64,000 nucleotides of DNA from NCBI GenBank assembly GCA_020199775.1, contig JAIVJZ010000040.1:806001-870000 (forward strand), written 5' to 3'. The position numbers and the translations under genes are program-made. Source of the DNA: Acidobacteriota bacterium (GTDB taxonomy: Bacteria; Acidobacteriota; Blastocatellia; Pyrinomonadales; Pyrinomonadaceae). Positions 46,752 to 54,931 of the stretch are shown piece by piece (position 1 is the stretch's first letter; each line of letters starts with the position of its first letter). A model generated the notes under the pieces. The model was not told the DNA's origin. It did not search any database and saw nothing but the letters and a program-made list of their open reading frames with translations.

Positions 46752-47864
46752 TCAGAGACGCATCGGCATGACGACGTATTTGTAATCGTAGTCGGTGTCG
46801 GACGCGAGTCGAAGTTGCGCTTGTGAGTTTCCGTCCTTGAACTCGAAGGCGACTTGGCCGTCGCTGGCGACGTTGAGGAAATCCTGTAGATACTGGGCGT
46901 TAAAACCGATCTCAGTATCCTCACCGGCATACTCCGTCGAGACGCTTTCGCGCGCCTCGCCCTCTTCGGCCGTCTGTGAGCTGATGTGCAGATTGTTGTC
47001 CGCCAGATGAAATTTGATGGCGTGCGAGCGGTCGTCGGCCATCAAGGCGACGCGGCGAATGGCCTGTCCCAGAGCCGCACTGTCAAACATGGCCGTTTTG
47101 TCGTTATTTTTCGGGATGACCATTTCGTAGTTGGGAAATTGGCCGGTGAGCGTGCGCGAGATTAAAAGTCTGGGGCCGACTTCGAAGTAAATGTGGTTTT
47201 CGTCGGCGGCGAGACCGATTTCGCCTTCGTATGAAGCTGTCAGTTTCGTCAACTCGGCGAGCGTCTTGCGCGGAATCAGTGCGTCCAGACCCTCTTTCCC
47301 CGCGCTCTCGCCCAAATCTTTGCGTTCGATGTAGGCAAGACGATGGCCGTCGGTCGTGATCATTCGCCCGCCGGTTTTGTCGAGGATGAATTTCGCGCCC
47401 GAAAGCGTGTAGCGCGACTCTTCGAGCGTGATGGCGAAGATGGTGCGGTCAATGAAGGTTTTGAAAACGCTGGCGGGCAGTTTGATGGACGCGGCGCGGA
47501 AGTTCGGAATCTCTGGGAACGTGTCGCGCTCGACCCCGGCGACGCGGAAAGTGGAACGCTCGCATTTCACGCTCGCCCAGTTGTTCTCGTCTTTGCGAAA
47601 GTTGACCGTCGCCTCCGGGAGCACGCGGGCGATTTCGAACAGCTTGCGCGCGCTGACGCACATTGAACCGGAAGCCTTGATGTCGGCTTCCGTCTCGCAG
47701 CGCAGAGTGGCGTCGAGGTCTGTGCCGATGAGGCGAATCGTGTTTTCGCCGACCGACTCGATGAGGATGTTTGAGAGTACGGGAATCGTGTTCTTCTTCT
47801 CGACAATGCCCTGCACAAACCCAAGCTCTTTTTGTAGAGCGTTCTTACTAATGCTGAATTCCAT
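46752..47864 (-). CDS. dnaN: DNA polymerase III beta subunit (sliding clamp)
   Basis: DnaN is the ring-shaped clamp that tethers DNA polymerase III. The 370-residue protein starts MEFSISKNALQKELGFVQGI and has typical clamp features such as the domain 1 start, VLSNILIES, TTDGHRLAYIE and the C-terminal DYKYVVMPMRL, which forms part of the protein-binding pocket. AGAGGAG lies about 7 bases before ATG 47864. The origin region lies directly upstream, between dnaN and dnaA. Confidence 0.97.
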   Translation of the reverse strand: MEFSISKNALQKELGFVQGIVEKKNTIPVLSNILIESVGENTIRLIGTDLDATLRCETEADIKASGSMCVSARKLFEIARVLPEATVNFRKDENNWASVKCERSTFRVAGVERDTFPEIPNFRAASIKLPASVFKTFIDRTIFAITLEESRYTLSGAKFILDKTGGRMITTDGHRLAYIERKDLGESAGKEGLDALIPRKTLAELTKLTASYEGEIGLAADENHIYFEVGPRLLISRTLTGQFPNYEMVIPKNNDKTAMFDSAALGQAIRRVALMADDRSHAIKFHLADNNLHISSQTAEEGEARESVSTEYAGEDTEIGFNAQYLQDFLNVASDGQVAFEFKDGNSQAQLRLASDTDYDYKYVVMPMRL

Positions 47865-47940
47865 CTACGATCTCCTCTAAGAAATAGCTGTGTGAAAGTT
47901 GTGATCTCAGACGCTTTTTGAAAACTGCCTTTTCCTACTT

Positions 47941-48242
47941 ATACTAAATTTAATACCTTGTTTATATATCTAGTAGTAGTAGTAGGGGCTGTGGAAATGT
48001 GGAAAAGTCACTTTATTGTTGTATCCAAAGAAATTGTTTTCCACAGGGGCTGTGGAAATTGCTGTGGATAACTTTGCCGAACTGTGGAAAAAGTGATTTT
48101 AGCAAAAGTTTTCCACATTTCCACAGCCCCTATTATTGCGTTGCCTGTGGAAATGTGGAAAACTCCGAGTCAAATATAAACATACAAACGATTTATCGTG
48201 TATCCGTACTGTGGAAAACTTTTTGACCCAAAAGTGACCTAA
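47941..48242. other. oriC: Chromosomal replication origin (oriC) candidate with DnaA boxes and DnaA-trios
   Basis: Between dnaN and dnaA there are many DnaA boxes: TGTGGATAA (48063-48071, perfect), TGTGGAAAT/TGTGGAAAA (47990-48006, 48051-48059, 48083-48091, 48146-48162, 48210-48218) and TTTTCCACA or ATTTCCACA on the other strand (48037-48045, 48109-48125). Five TAG triplets (47971-47985), a GGGGC cluster and an AT-rich stretch (47941-47970) form the arrangement of a DnaA-trio unwinding element. A perfect TTATCCACA (48319-48327) lies inside the dnaA 3' end. The position between dnaA and dnaN agrees with a conventional oriC. Confidence 0.85.
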
Positions 48243-49709
48243 CTACTTGCAAAGATTATCCATAAGCTCGCTCACGACCCTGTGGAAATTCTGGTCTCCC
48301 GAAACGAGCGCATTTATCTTATCCACAGAGTGAATTACGGTCGTGTGGTGCTTGCCGCCGAACTCCCGTCCGATCTCCGGGAAGCTGTGTTTGGTCAGAC
48401 GCTTGCACAGATACATCGCCACCTGCCGCGGCACAGCGATCTGCCGCGCGTTGTTCTTGGACTTCAATTCCTCGACCCGCAGGCGGTAGTGCGAAGCGAC
48501 TGTGCGTTGAATCTGCTCGATGGTGACGCCGACGGGTTGGTCGTCCTCCGCGATGTTACGGATGGCATCCTGCGCCAGCATCTTCGAGATGGGTAGGCCG
48601 CGCAAGGAAGCGATGGCGACGAGACGCACGAGCGAGCCTTCGAGTTCGCGTATGTTGCTTTTAACTTTTCCGGCGATGAAGAAAGCCACGTCGTCGGGCA
48701 GAGTGACGCCGTCCAGATCGGCCTTGCGTTTGAGAATCGCCACTTTCGTTTCGAGGTCAGGCGGTTCCATGTCGGCGATCAAACCCCACTCGAAACGCGA
48801 GTGCAGCCGTTCTTCAAGCGTCGGAATCTCGCGCGGCGGGCAGTCGGAAGTGATGACGATCTGCTTCTGGCCGTCGTAGAGCGCGTTGAAAGTGTGAAAA
48901 AATTCTTCCTGCGTGCGCTCTTTGCCCGCCATGAACTGGATGTCGTCCATCAAAAGCACGTCAATCGAGCGGTACTTTTCGCGAAACGTCTGAGTTTTGT
49001 CGTAACGGATCGCATTGATCAGTTCGTTCATGAACTTCTCGGCGGAAATATAGGACAGGCGCAGGTATTTGTTGCGCTGTTTGATGGAGTGGCCTACGGC
49101 GTGCATCAGGTGTGTTTTACCGAGCCCCACGCCGCCATATATATAGAGCGGGTTGTAGGTTTTACCCGGAGCTTCCGCCACGGCCAGCGAGGCGGCGTGG
49201 GCAAACTGATTGCACGAACCGACGACGAAGGTTTGAAAAGAGCATTTCGGGTTGAGCGAGAGTTCAAGCGGCTCTATGTCTACGAAATTTGTCGCGCTCG
49301 GAGCCAACCCATCAGATTCCGCCGCTTCCAGCAAGGAAAAGAGGCTGGACGTTTTATTGCTGCTGTTCTCGTTTTTCGTCGAAGGCGCGCTGAAAGCAGC
49401 ATCCTCATCACTATCTTTATTTATGTCCAATCCGGCCGTAGTGGCCGGTGCATCATCGACAGCCCAGTCCACTTGATAGGTCGCAAGATTCAATTCTTGC
49501 AGCGAGGCATCAATCACGTCCGAGTAGTTTGAACTTACCCAATCCTTCACCACCTGATTCGGCGCTCGTAGGTGTAGAACGTGCCCCGCCTCGTCGCAAC
49601 CATCAAACTGAATCGAACGAAACCATGTTTCGAAACTTTGATGATTAAGCCGTTTTTCGACGGCTTGAAGAAGATTGTTCCAAACTCTATTCTCGATAGC
49701 TGTGCTCAT
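48243..49709 (-). CDS. dnaA: Chromosomal replication initiator DnaA
   Basis: DnaA opens the origin by binding DnaA boxes. Domain I ([29 protein letters not shown]) precedes a variable linker. The AAA+ domain has Walker [21 protein letters not shown], Walker [21 protein letters not shown], and sensor motifs. The C-terminal DnaA signature is [23 protein letters not shown] 49709 is preferred because the conserved N-terminus starts there (488 residues); an upstream extension in frame has no supporting similarity. DnaA-box-like sequences precede it (49876-49907), suggesting autoregulation. The gene runs away from rpmH. Confidence 0.97.
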   Translation of the reverse strand: MSTAIENRVWNNLLQAVEKRLNHQSFETWFRSIQFDGCDEAGHVLHLRAPNQVVKDWVSSNYSDVIDASLQELNLATYQVDWAVDDAPATTAGLDINKDSDEDAAFSAPSTKNENSSNKTSSLFSLLEAAESDGLAPSATNFVDIEPLELSLNPKCSFQTFVVGSCNQFAHAASLAVAEAPGKTYNPLYIYGGVGLGKTHLMHAVGHSIKQRNKYLRLSYISAEKFMNELINAIRYDKTQTFREKYRSIDVLLMDDIQFMAGKERTQEEFFHTFNALYDGQKQIVITSDCPPREIPTLEERLHSRFEWGLIADMEPPDLETKVAILKRKADLDGVTLPDDVAFFIAGKVKSNIRELEGSLVRLVAIASLRGLPISKMLAQDAIRNIAEDDQPVGVTIEQIQRTVASHYRLRVEELKSKNNARQIAVPRQVAMYLCKRLTKHSFPEIGREFGGKHHTTVIHSVDKINALVSGDQNFHRVVSELMDNLCK

Positions 49710-49875
49710 CGCTTGCCCGTTCCATTCCCAATTTAACTTGATAGAGCGCGTATGAACTGAATCAAAATAGTGCAATCACAGCTTTGAAGCTGCTCAGGCA
49801 CTCCTTTGAACCAAGCAACGGAAAATGTTGCAATTGCACCCTTTTCAACTTCTTTTCTGACTTTTTACTTGAAGG

Positions 49876-49907
49876 TTTTCCACAGGTTTTCCACAACCTG
49901 TGGAAAA
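49876..49907. promoter_or_regulatory. DnaA-box-like cluster upstream of dnaA
   Basis: Two TTTTCCACA (49876-49884, 49887-49895) and TGTGGAAAA (49899-49907) form a tight group in the divergent dnaA/rpmH gap. The last two make an inverted pair around ACC. The gap from 49710 to 50289 is otherwise AT-rich and holds no gene. It may be a second DnaA-binding region or an autoregulatory site. Confidence 0.65.
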
Positions 49908-50227
49908 CTTTTTGGTACTTAAAGTGTTGCTTTAAGTATCTATTTATCAAGTACTTACGGGGATTTTCCCGTTGCGAAACGGGCGCGAGACTAGCATAGC
50001 GAAATCTGAAATGCAAGAGAATTCCACAGCTTAAAAAAATAAACTTTTAGGCCGCCGGAAACCCCAAAAAACCGGTAATTCCAGTCTCAAAGGAAATATG
50101 AGGAAATCCACGGTTGAATTGTTTTAGAACATTCGGCGGGAAATACGATTTAGGAGAAATTTAGTTGTCTTGAAAACAAAATATCCATACTGCCCGCCGT
50201 TTGAGGCCAAATATGGCCGCTCATTTC

Positions 50228-50256
50228 TTGACATAAACGACGCCGAAAGTTAGTCT
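50228..50256 (+). promoter_or_regulatory. Promoter of rpmH
   Basis: TTGACA (50228-50233), a 17-base spacer and TAGTCT (50251-50256) lie just upstream of the rpmH ribosome site GGAGGAGG (50270-50277). Confidence 0.55.
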
Positions 50257-50289
50257 TACTGTTTTCGCTGGAGGAGGAAATTATTCACT

Positions 50290-50436
50290 ATGCCAAAGCG
50301 CACATTCCAACCGAACAATCGACGCCGCGCCAAAACTCACGGATTTCGCGCGCGTATGGCGACCAAGAATGGTCGTCTGGTCTTGAAGAGACGCCGCGCC
50401 AAGGGTCGCAAGAGGCTGACGCCGTCGCATTACTAA
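50290..50436 (+). CDS. rpmH: Ribosomal protein bL34
   Basis: The 48-residue basic protein reads [20 protein letters not shown] through [20 protein letters not shown] and ends RLTPSHY, a complete bL34. It lies in the large ribosomal subunit. GGAGGAGG precedes ATG 50290. It is the first gene of the conserved rpmH-rnpA-yidD-yidC run. Confidence 0.98.
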   Translation: MPKRTFQPNNRRRAKTHGFRARMATKNGRLVLKRRRAKGRKRLTPSHY

Positions 50437-50447
50437 TACGCAACGGG

Positions 50448-50837
50448 GTGTCCTCCGGTCGTCCAAAACTGCGTAAATCCGCGGAGTTTCGCTCAGTTTA
50501 TGAAGGGGGAAAGCGTTTCGACGGTCGCCTGATGACAGCTTTCATCCGGCGAAACGATGCCGGGCATCATCGGCTGGGCATCACCGCCTCTAAACGCGTC
50601 GCGCGGCTCGCCGTTGACCGCAACCGCATGAAGCGTCTGCTGCGCGAGATGTTTCGGCTGAGCGAGGCGACGCTTCAGGGAGTCGAACCGCATTACGATT
50701 GGGTGCTCAACGCGAAGCATTCGCTCCTGAAGGTGAAGTTGGCAGACTCGTTGGAAGATTTTCAAAGGATAGTCGCCGCCATCGTCGCCAAAGGTGTTCA
50801 GGAGGCGAGCGGTTCGGACGGGCAGAAAAAGTTGTGA
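50448..50837 (+). CDS. rnpA: Ribonuclease P protein component
   Basis: RnpA assists RNase P RNA in removing tRNA leaders. The 129-residue basic protein has the signature [27 protein letters not shown] region, of which [20 protein letters not shown] is the core RNR motif, and an N-terminal [20 protein letters not shown] 50448 lies 11 bases after the rpmH stop; its stop codon overlaps the yidD start by four bases. Confidence 0.95.
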   Translation: MSSGRPKLRKSAEFRSVYEGGKRFDGRLMTAFIRRNDAGHHRLGITASKRVARLAVDRNRMKRLLREMFRLSEATLQGVEPHYDWVLNAKHSLLKVKLADSLEDFQRIVAAIVAKGVQEASGSDGQKKL

Positions 50838-51043
50838 AGTACGTTCTGTTGTGGCCGTTGAAATTCTACAAGACAGTGGTTTCGCCGCTGCTCCCGCCAG
50901 CTTGCCGTTTTGTCCCAACCTGTTCAGAATACGCTTATCAGGCTGTAGATCGTTACGGCGTTGTGCGTGGTGGGTGGATGGGTATACGTCGCATCGCGCG
51001 GTGTCATCCTTTTCATCCGGGCGGTTACGATCCGGTTAAGTAA
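50834..51043 (+). CDS. yidD: Membrane protein insertion efficiency factor YidD
   Basis: YidD (69 residues) is a small peripheral membrane protein that helps YidC-dependent insertion. It has the conserved [38 protein letters not shown] and [16 protein letters not shown] segments. GTG 50834 overlaps the rnpA stop (GTGA), so the two are translationally coupled. Confidence 0.96.
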   Translation: MKYVLLWPLKFYKTVVSPLLPPACRFVPTCSEYAYQAVDRYGVVRGGWMGIRRIARCHPFHPGGYDPVK

Positions 51044-51105
51044 TTTTAAGCGTCGGGTCTGAGACATTTTTCGAACTCACGCATTTATTCTGTCAGCAAA
51101 CACTA

Positions 51106-52956
51106 ATGGATCAAAAGCGTCTACTTCTGGCTTTCGTCTTGTCGGCGGCGATACTTTTCGGATGGACATATTTCATCGACCGCACGACCCCAAAACCGAA
51201 CAAAGCCAATCCCCAAACAGAAACTTCCAATAACGCTACGACCGCTTCTCCCGCACCTCAGGCGACCGCGCCCGTTGCGCCGCCGACTCCTTATGATGTC
51301 GCCGCATCACCGATACCGGATAACGTCCCGCAGCGAGTCGTGACCGTCGTGACGCCTCTCTACGAGGTGAAATTCGACAGCAAGGGCGCAATCGCGACGA
51401 GCTGGATCGTCAAACAGAACCGGGACACGGGACGCCCGCTCTACTCCGTGGCGGGCGATAAAAATAATCGACAATCTCTGGAACTCATCCCGGCGGAAAG
51501 TCTGCGGCAGAAGTCGCCGGGCGCGCCCCTGCTGCTCTCGACGGGCGATGCCGTGATTGACAATCTCCTTGCGTCGAAAAATTTTAAAGTCGGGGGAGTT
51601 GACGGCGAGAGTGGCGAGTCGCGCGTCGAAGTCAAAAGCGGCGAGACGAAGCAACTTGACTTCACGATGCGCGACGAAGCGACCGGACTCGACGCGGTTA
51701 AAACTCTCCGTTTCGACGCGAACAGCTACAGCGTCGATCTCGGTCTCAAACTGGCGCGCGGCGGGCAGGCAATACCGAACGCCAAACTCGCCATCGGCCC
51801 GAGCATCGGCGATCAGGGCGTGCCCTTTTACACTTTCTATTCGGTCGCGCCGGAAGGCGTGGCCGTCGTCGGCGGTAAGTCTCAACTGTTTTACGGAACG
51901 TCAATTCACGAGAACGAGGGAAGCCAGAATCGTCAAGCCGTGGGCGGGGCTGTTGATTGGGCTGGGGTCGGCGACACTTACTTTGCGATGGTTGCCATTC
52001 CCCAGAATCCGACCGAAGGCTTGGAGTTTCGCACGGCGAAATATCAGCACGAGGCGAACGGAAACAAGGAAGAGCGTTTTCTCCTGACGGCTTATGTGAA
52101 CATTCCCGCCGACGGTTCGCTCACGCGTCTCTACGTCGGCCCCAAGGATCACGATCTGCTCGATCAAGCGAGCGTCGAAATTGGCAAGACGCTCAATCGC
52201 GAAATAGACCTCGGCGAGTTGATCAATTACGGCTGGCTGGGAAGTTTCACGCGCCCGCTGGCCGCCCCGATCCTCTGGTCGATCAAGCACCTGCACCGGC
52301 TGACGGGCAGTTACGGCCTCGCCATCATCATCTTCACGATCATCATCTATTCCCTGTTTTTCCCTCTGAAATGGCGTTCTTCCAAGTCCATGAAGAAGGC
52401 GCAGAAACTCGCGCCGCGCATGAAAGAGGTGCAGGAAAAGATCAAGGCGCTCAAGCCGAACGACCCGCGCCTGAAAGAATTGCAGATGGAGCAACTGCGT
52501 TTGATGAAGGAGGGCAACATCCTCGGCGGTTGTTTGCCGCTGCTCATTCAGATGCCGTTTCTCATCGCGCTCTACAGCGCGATCACGATCTCGATAGACT
52601 TCCGACAGGCGACGTTTCTCTGGCTGCCCGATCTCTCGGCCGCAGACCCTTACAAGTTGCTCCCGATCTTGATGGCCGGTTCGATGGTCGTGTTGCAGTT
52701 CATCACGCCCGCGCCGTCGGCCGATCCGCTGCAACGCAAGATGATGGCTATCGTCATGCCGGCGATGATGCTCTACATTTTGTGGAGCGCGCCCGCCGGC
52801 CTGCTCGTCTACTGGATCGTCGGAAACATCGTCGGCTTCACTCAACAGATGGTGATCAACCGCCTCATCAAATCGGAAGATGACGAAGAGCCGCCGGAGA
52901 AAAAAAAAGCTGAGTCGGGACAAACGAAAAAACTGCGCGAGGCCAGAGCCTCTTAA
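51106..52956 (+). CDS. yidC: Membrane protein insertase YidC
   Basis: YidC (616 residues) inserts membrane proteins with or without SecYEG. An N-terminal transmembrane helix (RLLLAFVLSAAILFGWTYFI) precedes a large periplasmic domain with a Pro/Thr/Ala-rich lead, then the insertase core: YGWLGSFTRPLAAPILWSIK, SYGLAIIIFTIIIYSLFFPL, PLLIQMPFLIALYSAITISI and VPAMMLYILWSAPAGLLVYW-like helix. A charged C-terminal tail (EDDEEPPEKKKAESGQTKKL) may touch the ribosome. Confidence 0.96.
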   Translation: MDQKRLLLAFVLSAAILFGWTYFIDRTTPKPNKANPQTETSNNATTASPAPQATAPVAPPTPYDVAASPIPDNVPQRVVTVVTPLYEVKFDSKGAIATSWIVKQNRDTGRPLYSVAGDKNNRQSLELIPAESLRQKSPGAPLLLSTGDAVIDNLLASKNFKVGGVDGESGESRVEVKSGETKQLDFTMRDEATGLDAVKTLRFDANSYSVDLGLKLARGGQAIPNAKLAIGPSIGDQGVPFYTFYSVAPEGVAVVGGKSQLFYGTSIHENEGSQNRQAVGGAVDWAGVGDTYFAMVAIPQNPTEGLEFRTAKYQHEANGNKEERFLLTAYVNIPADGSLTRLYVGPKDHDLLDQASVEIGKTLNREIDLGELINYGWLGSFTRPLAAPILWSIKHLHRLTGSYGLAIIIFTIIIYSLFFPLKWRSSKSMKKAQKLAPRMKEVQEKIKALKPNDPRLKELQMEQLRLMKEGNILGGCLPLLIQMPFLIALYSAITISIDFRQATFLWLPDLSAADPYKLLPILMAGSMVVLQFITPAPSADPLQRKMMAIVMPAMMLYILWSAPAGLLVYWIVGNIVGFTQQMVINRLIKSEDDEEPPEKKKAESGQTKKLREARAS

Positions 52957-53037
52957 TGTGATTACTACTTAAAGAAGCAGGGCGCTTTTGCGACTTAACT
53001 GTTCGCGTCGAAATCTGAGGCGCGGTGAGTATAGACC

Positions 53038-53496
53038 ATGAATGAAACTTGCCAGCAGGCGCAAACATTTCTGAATGATGTCTTCGGCGGTTGCCAACTC
53101 GACCTCAGCGCGCGGGCGGCCGAGTCTGCCGAAGGGTGTCTGTTAGAATTGGACGGCGAAGACGCGTCGCTCCTGCGAAGCGAAGGCGGCGAGTTGTTGA
53201 GCGCGCTTGAGCATCTTGTGAATCAAGCGTTCGGACGCGCGCTCCCGCAGGGCGAACGAATCATCTGCGATGTGCAGAACTTCCGCGCCACCAGAGAAGC
53301 CGAACTACGCGCGATGGCGCGCCATGCAGCCGAACGCGTCCGCGCCACACGCTCCGCATTCACCTTCGGGCCGATGAATTCAAACGAACGTCGCATCATT
53401 CACACGTCGCTTGCGGAAGAACCAGACCTCCACACCGAATCGATCGGAGAAGGCAGCGCGCGCAGACTCAAAGTAAATTTGAAAGTTACAGGCTAA
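53038..53496 (+). CDS. Jag/KhpB-like protein, KH plus R3H domains, without Jag-N
   Basis: The 152-residue protein has a KH-like part (residues about 1-75, GCLLELDGEDASLLRSEGGE) and an R3H domain (NSNERRIIHTSLAEEPDLHT, RKVNLKV-like end). It lacks the Jag_N domain of Bacillus KhpB. It binds RNA, possibly in cell-wall or division control. It lies between yidC and mnmE as in many bacteria. A terminator separates it from mnmE. Confidence 0.87.
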   Translation: MNETCQQAQTFLNDVFGGCQLDLSARAAESAEGCLLELDGEDASLLRSEGGELLSALEHLVNQAFGRALPQGERIICDVQNFRATREAELRAMARHAAERVRATRSAFTFGPMNSNERRIIHTSLAEEPDLHTESIGEGSARRLKVNLKVTG

Positions 53497-53513
53497 GCGC
53501 TAACACTCGTTTC

Positions 53514-53551
53514 AAAGATCGTGTCGCGTTCGCACCCGCGACACGATCTTT
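53514..53551 (+). terminator. Terminator between jag and mnmE
   Basis: A perfect 15-bp stem (53514-53528 with 53537-53551) is followed by TCTTTTTG. mnmE begins only 11 bases later. Confidence 0.9.
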
Positions 53552-53561
53552 TCTTTTTGCC

Positions 53562-54929
53562 GTGTCAAGCAAAGACACCATTGTTGCACTTTCAACGCCT
53601 CCGGGTCGGAGCGGTATCGGCGTCATCCGGCTGAGCGGTGAACGCTCGCTCGACCATGTTCGCTCGCTGCTCGACGATAACCATTTCTCGCCCGAATCGC
53701 ACCGCGTCGCACTCAGGAAAATTTTTGACCCGCAGACCCACGAGCTCCTTGATCGCGCACTCATCACCTATTTCAAAGCACCCCACTCCTTCACCGGCGA
53801 AGACATCGCGGAATTGAGTTGTCATGGTTCGCCCGTGCTGTTGATGCACGTCGTGGACGCGCTTCTGTCTCTCGGCGCACGCGTCGCGGATGCGGGCGAG
53901 TTCACTCTCCGCGCGCTCGCCAATCAACGTCTGAATCTTAGTCAGGCTGAAGCCGTGCGCGACCTGATTGACGCCCAGACGCAAGCCGCAGTGCGACAGG
54001 CCGCGCGCCAACTGGGGGGCGAACTGTCCGCGCGCCTTCAACCAACCAAAGACGCGCTGATCGAAATCATCGTTCCGCTCGAATCCTCGCTTGAATTTGT
54101 CGAAGACGATTTACCCCAACTAACGCTTGAAAAAATCAGTCTCCAACTCACAAATCTCATCCTAGCTCTCGACGTTTTGGCCGCCACCTTTCGCGCCGGA
54201 CGTCTCCTGAAAGATGGCCTGAAGGTTGCTCTGATAGGACGGCCGAATGTTGGTAAGTCTAGCGTTTTCAATAGGTTGCTTGTTTCCGATAGGGCTATCG
54301 TGACCGAAATTCCAGGCACAACCCGGGATAGTTTGAGTGAATTGTTAAACATTGATGGCGTTCCTGTTTTGTTGACCGATACAGCTGGGATGCGTGAGGC
54401 GAACGACCCGGTGGAGTATTTAGGAATCGAACGTACACGCCGCGCTATTGCTGACGCCGATCTAATCCTCTTCGTGATAGATGGTTCTCAACCCCTAGCC
54501 GATGAAGATGAGACAATATTTGCGGACATATTTGAAAGTAAATATCTGATAGTGTTGAATAAAAGCGACTTAGGTAGTTTTAATAATTTGATTTGTGCGG
54601 GGATTGGTGATAATTCTAAATGCGTCGCAATCTCTGCGAAGACTGGCGAGGGGCTTGATGCTCTACGCGCTGCTATAATGGAATTATTTGAGGCCGGGAG
54701 TGCGACTGATTCAGGATTTTTAATTACTAATGCGCGCCATTTCGATCTGTTACGTCGTTCGGCGGACGCGCTTCGCTCGTCGCAATCACTCATCTTGCAG
54801 GGCGCAAGCGAAGACCTGATACTTGTCGGACTCTACGAGTCGCTCCGTTATCTTGGTGAGATAACAGGTGAAACGACACCGGAAGATGTTCTCTCGCAGA
54901 TATTTGCCACATTCTGCATAGGAAAGTAG
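53562..54929 (+). CDS. mnmE: tRNA modification GTPase MnmE (TrmE)
   Basis: MnmE with MnmG modifies U34 of several tRNAs. The 455-residue protein has the N-terminal THF-binding fold (STPPGRSGIGVIRLSGE), a helical domain, the G-domain with GRPNVGKSS (about residues 226-234), DTAGMRE and NKSD, and the C-terminal CIGK with its catalytic cysteine. GTG 53562 is the only start that matches the N-terminus; it lies next to a terminator and has no ribosome site, which is odd. The G-domain part (54240-54740) is more AT-rich than the rest of the gene. Confidence 0.95.
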   Translation: MSSKDTIVALSTPPGRSGIGVIRLSGERSLDHVRSLLDDNHFSPESHRVALRKIFDPQTHELLDRALITYFKAPHSFTGEDIAELSCHGSPVLLMHVVDALLSLGARVADAGEFTLRALANQRLNLSQAEAVRDLIDAQTQAAVRQAARQLGGELSARLQPTKDALIEIIVPLESSLEFVEDDLPQLTLEKISLQLTNLILALDVLAATFRAGRLLKDGLKVALIGRPNVGKSSVFNRLLVSDRAIVTEIPGTTRDSLSELLNIDGVPVLLTDTAGMREANDPVEYLGIERTRRAIADADLILFVIDGSQPLADEDETIFADIFESKYLIVLNKSDLGSFNNLICAGIGDNSKCVAISAKTGEGLDALRAAIMELFEAGSATDSGFLITNARHFDLLRRSADALRSSQSLILQGASEDLILVGLYESLRYLGEITGETTPEDVLSQIFATFCIGK

Positions 54930-54931
54930 TT

